Of a DNA stretch of 5,946 nucleotides, positions 3,566 to 5,946 are shown piece by piece. The DNA lies in assembly GCA_027349605.1 (NCBI GenBank), contig DAIEMM010000190.1, positions 1 through 5,946 on the forward strand, given 5' to 3'. The notes below the pieces were generated by a model. That model was not told the origin of the DNA, ran no database searches, and worked only from the letters and a program-made list of their open reading frames with translations. Source of the stretch: Anaeromyxobacteraceae bacterium. GTDB taxonomy: Bacteria > Myxococcota > Myxococcia > Myxococcales > Anaeromyxobacteraceae. Position numbers and translations under genes: made by a program. The first letter of the stretch is position 1; each line of letters starts with the position of its first letter.

Positions 3566-5946
3566 ATGACGAACCCCAGCCACCGCGAGATCCCCTACAA
3601 CTACACGTCCGCCGACGACCGGCAGGCGGTCTCGTCGCTCCTCGGCAAGGGCGTCTGGAAGAAGCTCGAGGAGCTCCGCGAGCGCCGGGTCACCGGCCGC
3701 TCCGCCCGGCTGCTCATGCGGGTCTTCGGCGAGGTCCTGATCCACCGGCGGAACCCCTACCTCCGCCAGGAGCTCGTCACCTCCGCCAAGCGCCGGAAGC
3801 GCTTCTTCGGCGACGCCGAGGCCAACCTCCGGGTCATCCAGGACGGGGCGGGCACCGACACGCTGGTTCTCGAGGTCCTCGCCGAGGCGCGGCGCATGCT
3901 CGACGGCGTGCGCGACGAGGTCCGGCGCATGCCCGACCTCCACGCCCGGATCCGCCGGGCGCTCGGAGCGGTGGTGGGGCGCGAGAACGTGCTCCTCGAC
4001 CCGTTCACGCTGGTCGCCCACGCCACCGACGCCACCGACTGGCGCCTCCACCTCCCCCTCGCCGTGGTGACCCCCACCGAGGAGTCGCAGGTCGCCCCGC
4101 TGCTCGCGGCCATCCGCGACCTGGGGCTCCACGCCATCCCGCGCGGGGCCGGAACCGGCCTCACCGGCGGCGCCATCCCGCTCACGCCCGACTGCGTGAT
4201 GGTGAACACCGAGAAGCTGAACCACATCCGCGGCATCGCCACCCGGTCGTTCGTCCTCGACGACGGGCGGACCGTGGAAGGGCAGGTCCTCGACCTCGAG
4301 GCCGGCGTCATCACCGAGGCGGCGATGGAGCACGCCACCCACCGCGGCCTGGTCTTCGCCACCGACCCCACCAGCGCCTGGGCCTGCACCATCGGCGGCA
4401 ACATCGCCGAGAACGCCGGCGGCAAGGACTGCGTGCTCTGGGGCACCTGCATCGACAACCTGGTGTCGTTCCGCATCGCCATGCCGGGCGGTCACGACTG
4501 GACCGTGCACCGGGTGAACCACCCGCTCCGCAAGATCCTCTTCGACGACGTGGTCCGCTTCGAGGTCCGCGACGGCGCCGGGGCGCTGGTGCGCGCCATC
4601 GAGCTGCTCGGCAGCGAGATTCGCAAGCGCGGCCTCTGGAAGGACATCACCAACAAGGCGCTGGGGGGGCTTCCGGGCGTGCAGAAGGAGGGCACCGACG
4701 GCGTCATCACCTCCGCCGAGTTCATCCTCTACCCGGCCTACCCGAACACCCGCACCCTCTGCCTGGAGTTCTTCGGCCCCGACTTCGACGAGGCCAGCGA
4801 GGTGATCCTGGAGATCGCCCGGGAGATGCCGAACCAGGGGAAGGAGGCGCTCTCGGCCCTCGAGCACTTCGACGACCAGTACGTGAAGGCCATCGGCTAC
4901 CAGGTGAAGGCGCCCCGGGCCGAGACCCCCAAGGCGGTCATCATCGTGGACGTGGTCGGCCACTCGCCCGAGGAGGTGGCCCGCGGGGTGTCCCGCATCC
5001 GCGCCATCCTCGCTCCCCACCCCAACACCTTCCTCGCCGAGGCCCGCGACGCGGCCGAGGGCAAGCGCTTCTGGGCCGACCGCAAGAAGCTGGGCGCCAT
5101 CGCCCGGCGCACCAACGCCTTCAAGATCAACGAGGACGTGGTGCTCCCGCTCACCGCGCTGGCCGAGTTCTCGCTCTTCCTCGACGCCATGAACGTCCAC
5201 GAGGAGCGACACTGCCAGGAGAACTTCGTCCGGCGCGCCGAGACCTACCTGCGCGGCCTCCCGGCCCCGGAGGACGCCCTCTGGGCGCCGAAGCTCGAGG
5301 CGGCGCTGGCCGCCTGCGTGAAGGCGCGGGAGGCCGTCGAGAAGGCCGCCGAGGCGGAGGTCCGTTCCCTCGCCGTGACCGACCGGCTCCGGCAGGACCT
5401 GGCCGCCCTCCTCGGCGGCTACCCCAAGGTGGCCGCCACGCTGGGCGGCATCTGGGACGAGGTGCGCGCCCGCCTCATCGTCCTCGCCACCCACATGCAC
5501 GCCGGCGACGGCAACGTGCACGTGAACATCCCGGTGCTCTCCAACGACCGGCAGATGCTCCGGCGCGCCGACGCGGTGGTGGAGAAGGTCTTCGACCGGG
5601 TCCACGAGCTCGGCGGGGTGGTCTCCGGCGAGCACGGCATCGGGGTCACCAAGCTGAAGTACTGGGACCCGGAGCGGCGCAAGGAGCTCGAGGCCTACCG
5701 GCGGGTGGTCGACCCGGGCGGCCTCATGAACCCGGGCAAGCTCTCCGACCTGGCGGCCCTGGAACAGATCTACACGCCGTCGTTCAACCTCCTGAAGCTC
5801 GAGGCCCGCATCCTCCAGCACGGGCAGCTCGAGGAGCTGGCCCGGCGCATCGCCACCTGCGTGCGGTGCGGCAAGTGCAAGCCGGACTGCTGCGTCTTCT
5901 ACCCGGCCCGTGGGATGTTCTTCCACCCGCGCAACAAGAACCTGGC
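3566..5946 (+). CDS. DUF3683-type FAD-linked oxidase/iron-sulfur fusion protein, N-terminal 793 residues, 3' end outside window
   Basis: A large flavoprotein related to glycolate oxidase subunit GlcD and D-lactate dehydrogenases, which oxidise 2-hydroxy acids and pass electrons onward. Domain order seen: an N-terminal region (about 1-110) opening HREIPYNYTSADDR (6-19), as in DUF3683; then an FAD-binding PCMH-type part with PRGAGTGLTGG (192-202) and TDPTSAWACTIGGN (266-279) followed by AENAGG (281-286). GTDGVIT (376-382) matches the usual GSEGTLGIVT loop. The FAD-oxidase C-terminal part has HMHAGDGNVHVN (643-654), SGEHGIG (687-693) and MNPGKL. A cysteine cluster follows, Cys765, 768, 771, 775 and 776, arranged CxxCxxCxxxCC, as at a 4Fe-4S site. 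Family members run to roughly 1,200-1,300 residues with more Fe-S/CCG sequence, so several hundred residues are probably missing. The start is fixed because an in-frame TAA at 3530-3532 precedes it and ATG 3566 is the first usable start; the ribosome site (GAGGA) is close and mediocre. Substrate and electron acceptor are unknown. Confidence 0.93.
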   Translation, partial: MTNPSHREIPYNYTSADDRQAVSSLLGKGVWKKLEELRERRVTGRSARLLMRVFGEVLIHRRNPYLRQELVTSAKRRKRFFGDAEANLRVIQDGAGTDTLVLEVLAEARRMLDGVRDEVRRMPDLHARIRRALGAVVGRENVLLDPFTLVAHATDATDWRLHLPLAVVTPTEESQVAPLLAAIRDLGLHAIPRGAGTGLTGGAIPLTPDCVMVNTEKLNHIRGIATRSFVLDDGRTVEGQVLDLEAGVITEAAMEHATHRGLVFATDPTSAWACTIGGNIAENAGGKDCVLWGTCIDNLVSFRIAMPGGHDWTVHRVNHPLRKILFDDVVRFEVRDGAGALVRAIELLGSEIRKRGLWKDITNKALGGLPGVQKEGTDGVITSAEFILYPAYPNTRTLCLEFFGPDFDEASEVILEIAREMPNQGKEALSALEHFDDQYVKAIGYQVKAPRAETPKAVIIVDVVGHSPEEVARGVSRIRAILAPHPNTFLAEARDAAEGKRFWADRKKLGAIARRTNAFKINEDVVLPLTALAEFSLFLDAMNVHEERHCQENFVRRAETYLRGLPAPEDALWAPKLEAALAACVKAREAVEKAAEAEVRSLAVTDRLRQDLAALLGGYPKVAATLGGIWDEVRARLIVLATHMHAGDGNVHVNIPVLSNDRQMLRRADAVVEKVFDRVHELGGVVSGEHGIGVTKLKYWDPERRKELEAYRRVVDPGGLMNPGKLSDLAALEQIYTPSFNLLKLEARILQHGQLEELARRIATCVRCGKCKPDCCVFYPARGMFFHPRNKNL

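Noticed and set aside
3500..5926. An 808-codon open frame on the minus strand opposite the FAD-linked oxidase gene
   Set aside because: Its protein is low in complexity (runs of Gly, Val, Glu, His, Leu) and matches no family. The plus strand carries a complete set of flavoprotein motifs. Long antisense frames without stops are expected where codon third positions are almost all G or C.
1..5946. CRISPR arrays, tRNA or rRNA genes, insertion sequences and attachment sites
   Set aside because: Read by eye on both strands. No spaced direct repeats, no cloverleaf-like segments, no transposase motifs and no terminal inverted repeats were seen.

Overview
This is a very GC-rich window (about 70% G+C by eye, with codon third positions almost always G or C). 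The gene content and style fit a myxobacterial or other deltaproteobacterial chromosome. An Anaeromyxobacter-like organism is my best guess, but no marker gene is present to prove it. I see no tRNA, rRNA, CRISPR array, transposase or phage gene. Gene order and composition look like ordinary chromosome.

Left part (1-2534, minus strand): a two-gene operon reading right to left. A zinc-free NADPH:quinone oxidoreductase (QorA type, 2534-1563) comes first. A probably exported prolyl oligopeptidase of peptidase family S9A (1550 to beyond the left edge) follows after a 12-base gap. Both genes lie in the same reading frame and are separated by one amber stop plus four codons. The catalytic serine region of the peptidase lies outside the window.

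Divergent intergenic region (2535-2710): the control region of qorA and of the rightward genes. It holds a perfect TTGACA -35 box on the minus strand, a 12-base perfect palindrome over the qorA ribosome binding site, and a CCAGTGAT-N13-ATCACTGG inverted repeat just upstream of the -35 box. It also holds two overlapping, mutually exclusive hairpins in the probable leader of the rightward genes.

Middle (2711-3381, plus strand): two small membrane-anchored proteins overlapping by 4 bases (ATGA). One is DUF948/YtxG-like and the other is a YtxH-domain protein. This pairing is known from stress-associated operons in other bacteria.

Intergenic 3382-3565: a long stem-loop followed by a T-rich tract (probable terminator), then a tandem GGCACGGA repeat in the leader of the next gene.

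Right part (3566 to the right edge, plus strand): the first 793 residues of a large FAD-linked oxidase/iron-sulfur fusion. It begins with a DUF3683-like domain, continues with a GlcD/D-lactate dehydrogenase type FAD module, and enters a cysteine cluster typical of a 4Fe-4S site just before the window ends. It is the largest and functionally least understood gene here. The three transcription units have no obvious shared pathway beyond a loose redox/stress theme. I do not see convincing evidence of a wholly new system.
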